Source: Tridacna crocea (lineage: Eukaryota; Mollusca; Bivalvia; Cardiida; Cardiidae). Taken from it: DNA of 64,000 nt. The first letter of the stretch is position 1. Each line of letters starts with the position of its first letter. The translations under genes and the position numbers were made by a program. Below the pieces are notes generated by a model. That model was given only the letters and a program-made list of their open reading frames with translations, was not told where the DNA came from and did not search any database. Positions 62,337 to 64,000 of the stretch are shown here, one piece after another. The stretch covers positions 57,361,159 through 57,425,158 of the forward strand of contig OX031059.1 of assembly GCA_943736015.1 (NCBI GenBank), written 5' to 3'.

Positions 62337-62491
62337 CCCATTACCACACAATCCCTACTTTTGATGACCCTGAGAAAGAAGCCTGTAGAAAGCATTGTAG
62401 GAAAAGGAGAAAATGCTAGTAACCAGCATTTTCTCCTTTTCTCAATGTTTTCTACCCTTCACAAATCAAATTACAAATTTTCAGTGATTTT
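62333..62491 (+). mobile_element. palTTAA MITE, right half displaced by HINE-B
   Basis: TTAACCCATTACCACACAAT left, core GAGAAAATGCTAGTAACCAG, right flank up to CAAATTTTCAGTGATTT, where HINE-B begins. The rest of the MITE would lie beyond the HINE, outside the window. Confidence 0.82.
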
Positions 62492-64000
62492 TAGCTCTAC
62501 TGGCTTTCTGTCTGTCCGTCCATCTGTCCGTCTGTTAGTCTTTTTCTTGTTTACGCGATAAAGTCTGTATTTGTTGCCCGATTTTCATGAAACTTGTACA
62601 GTTTGTTTACCTCAATAGCTTCAACCCTATTGATTTTGAGAAAAATCCAACAAACAGTATGGGAAAAGTAGCCATTTCAAGTTGAAAATTTCAAATTCTT
62701 GTTTACGCGATAAAGTCTGCAATTGTTGCCCAATTTTTGTGAAACTTGCATAGTTTGTTTATCTCATCAATAGCTTCAACCCTATTGATTTTGAAAAAAA
62801 AAAACCAACAAATGGTATGGGAAAAGTAGCCCTTTCAAGTTGAAAATTTCTAATTCATGTTTACACAATAAAGTCGGTCTTTCTTGTCAGATTTTCATGA
62901 AAATCACACAGTTTTTTGATCTTATCAGTAGCATCAATCCAATTTATTTTGAGTCTGCATTTGTGGTCAGATTTTTTTTTGAAACTTGCACAGTTTGTTT
63001 ATCTCATCAATAGCTTCAACCCTATTGATATTAAGAAAAATCCAACAAATAATATGGGAAAAGTAGCCATTTCAAGTTGAAAATTTCTAATTATTGTTCA
63101 CGCAATAAAATCTACATTTGTGGTCAATTTTTTTTTTTGAAACTAGCACAGTTTGTTTATCTCATCAATAGCTTCAACCCTATTGATTTTGAGAAAAATC
63201 CAACAAACAGTATGGGAAAAGTAGCCATTTCAAGTTGAAAATTTCTTATTCTTGTTTACGCAATAAAGTCTGCAATTGTTGCCCAATTTTTGTGAAACTT
63301 GCATAGTTTGTTTATCTCATCAATAGCTTCAACCCTATTGATTTTGAAAAAAAAACCAACAAATGGTATGGGAAAAGTAGCCCTTTCAAGTTGAAAATTT
63401 CTAATTCATGTTTACACAATAAAGTCGGTCTTTCTTGTCAGATTTTCATGAAAATCACACAGTTTTTTGATCTTATCAGTAGCATCAATCCAATTTATTT
63501 TGAGAAAAATCCAACTAACAGTATCAGAAAAGTAGCCATTTCAAGTTGAAAATTTCAAATTCTTGTTTACTTGATAAAATGTGCATTTGTTATTAGATTT
63601 TTGTGAAACTTGCATGGTTTGTTTTTTCTCGCCAAAAGCTTCAACAGTATCGATTTTGAAATAAATCCAACAAACGGTATGGGAAAAGTAGCCATTTCAA
63701 GTTAAAAAATTACCAATTCTTGATTACGCATTAAAATATGCATTTCTTGTTTATTTTTTGTGTACGTGATAAAGTCTGCACTTGTTATCAGATTTTTGTG
63801 AAACCTGCAGAGTTTGTTTATCTTATCAATAGCTTCAACCCTATCGATTTTGAAAAAAAATCCGACAATCAGTATGGGAAAAGAAGCCATTTCAAGTTGA
63901 AAATTTTGATTTCTTATTTAATCTGTTGAAGTTGGCATTTCTGGTTTTAATCACCGTATTGTTTTTCTTTTTGCATCATGAATTCATAGTGTATGCTAGA
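62492..64000 (+). mobile_element. HINE-B, runs off the right edge
   Basis: 5' TAGCTCTACTGGC, then a GTCTGTCCGTCCATCTGTCC tetranucleotide stretch, then about nine units of the 155-base repeat also found inverted at 24246-25817 (for example GTATGGGAAAAGTAGCCATT, CTTCAACCCTATTGATTTTG). The array stops near 63905. The last 95 bases do not match the unit, and the 3' hairpin is not reached. Confidence 0.85.
62680..63505. repeat. 553-bp higher-order duplication in the HINE-B array
   Basis: The block from about 62680 to 62953 recurs nearly unchanged at about 63233-63505 (offset 553; GCCCAATTTTTGTGAAACTT at 62728 and 63281). It includes the private variants AAATCACACAGTTTTTTGAT and CATCAATCCAATTTATTTTG, so it was copied as a block. 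Confidence 0.8.

Noticed and set aside
504-62561. Dozens of 60-145-codon frames sharing peptides such as GKGENAGNQHFLLFPQC or ANAFNLDQ
   Set aside because: They are readings of the palTTAA palindrome and its flanks in various frames. Length and frame vary from copy to copy and the same peptide occurs on both strands because the core is a palindrome.
1-64000. Retrovirus-like, LTR or other capsid-bearing elements
   Set aside because: No long terminal repeats, and no reverse transcriptase, integrase or capsid-like motifs were noticed.

Overview
The window is eukaryotic, AT-rich and almost free of host genes. It is a dense, layered pile of transposable elements that I read as intergenic or deep-intron DNA of a bivalve mollusc, probably a heterodont clam. 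The grounds are the repeat families: Helentron-type non-autonomous elements (HINEs) with 145-165 bp central tandem arrays and ends such as AGCTCACCTGAG or ATACGCCCGTCGAAG, tRNA-headed SINEs, and TTAA-flanked MITEs. The organism is inferred, not proven. No rRNA gene, functional tRNA gene, CRISPR array or retrovirus-like element was seen.

The dominant component is one MITE family, here called palTTAA: about 70 recognisable copies or fragments in 64 kb. A full copy is about 228 bp, flanked by TTAA, with ends like CCCTTTACCACAC / GTGTGGTAAAGGG and a near-perfect 63 bp palindrome in the middle (31 bp arms, 1 nt centre). TTAA plus CCC ends suggest mobilisation by a piggyBac-type transposase. There are three core classes: A (centre TGCTGGT/ACCAGCA), B (TGCTCGT/ACGAGCA with GAGAAATT arms) and C (GGTGAAATTGCTCG arms). 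The MITE strand given is '+' when the short flank (ACAATCCCTACTTTTGA type) lies at the left.

Layout. 1-15.0 kb: MITEs, two SINE types and an 85 bp minisatellite. 15.0-27.9 kb: a nest in which a MITE holds a HINE-C, the HINE-C is split by a 12.2 kb insertion with 15 bp inverted ends, and that insertion holds an apparently intact piggyBac element (16618-19223, 584-residue transposase), more MITEs and a HINE-B. 28-33.3 kb: HINE-A copies, one carrying a PIF/Harbinger-type element (31125-32709) with the N-terminal part of its transposase. 33-50 kb: MITE chains interrupted by HINE-A (39421-40989), HINE-C (46389-47820) and SINEs. 50-64 kb: more MITEs, a hAT-like foldback element, two more PIF/Harbinger-like elements (53009-54169, 57395-58763), a minisatellite split by MITEs, and a HINE-B running off the right edge.

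The elements interact. MITEs sit head to tail sharing a single TTAA, and most HINEs have landed in T-tracts inside MITEs. Two short stretches (51470-51657 and 61592-61723) look like possible host exons, but neither could be assigned to a family. The only gene that looks whole is the piggyBac transposase.
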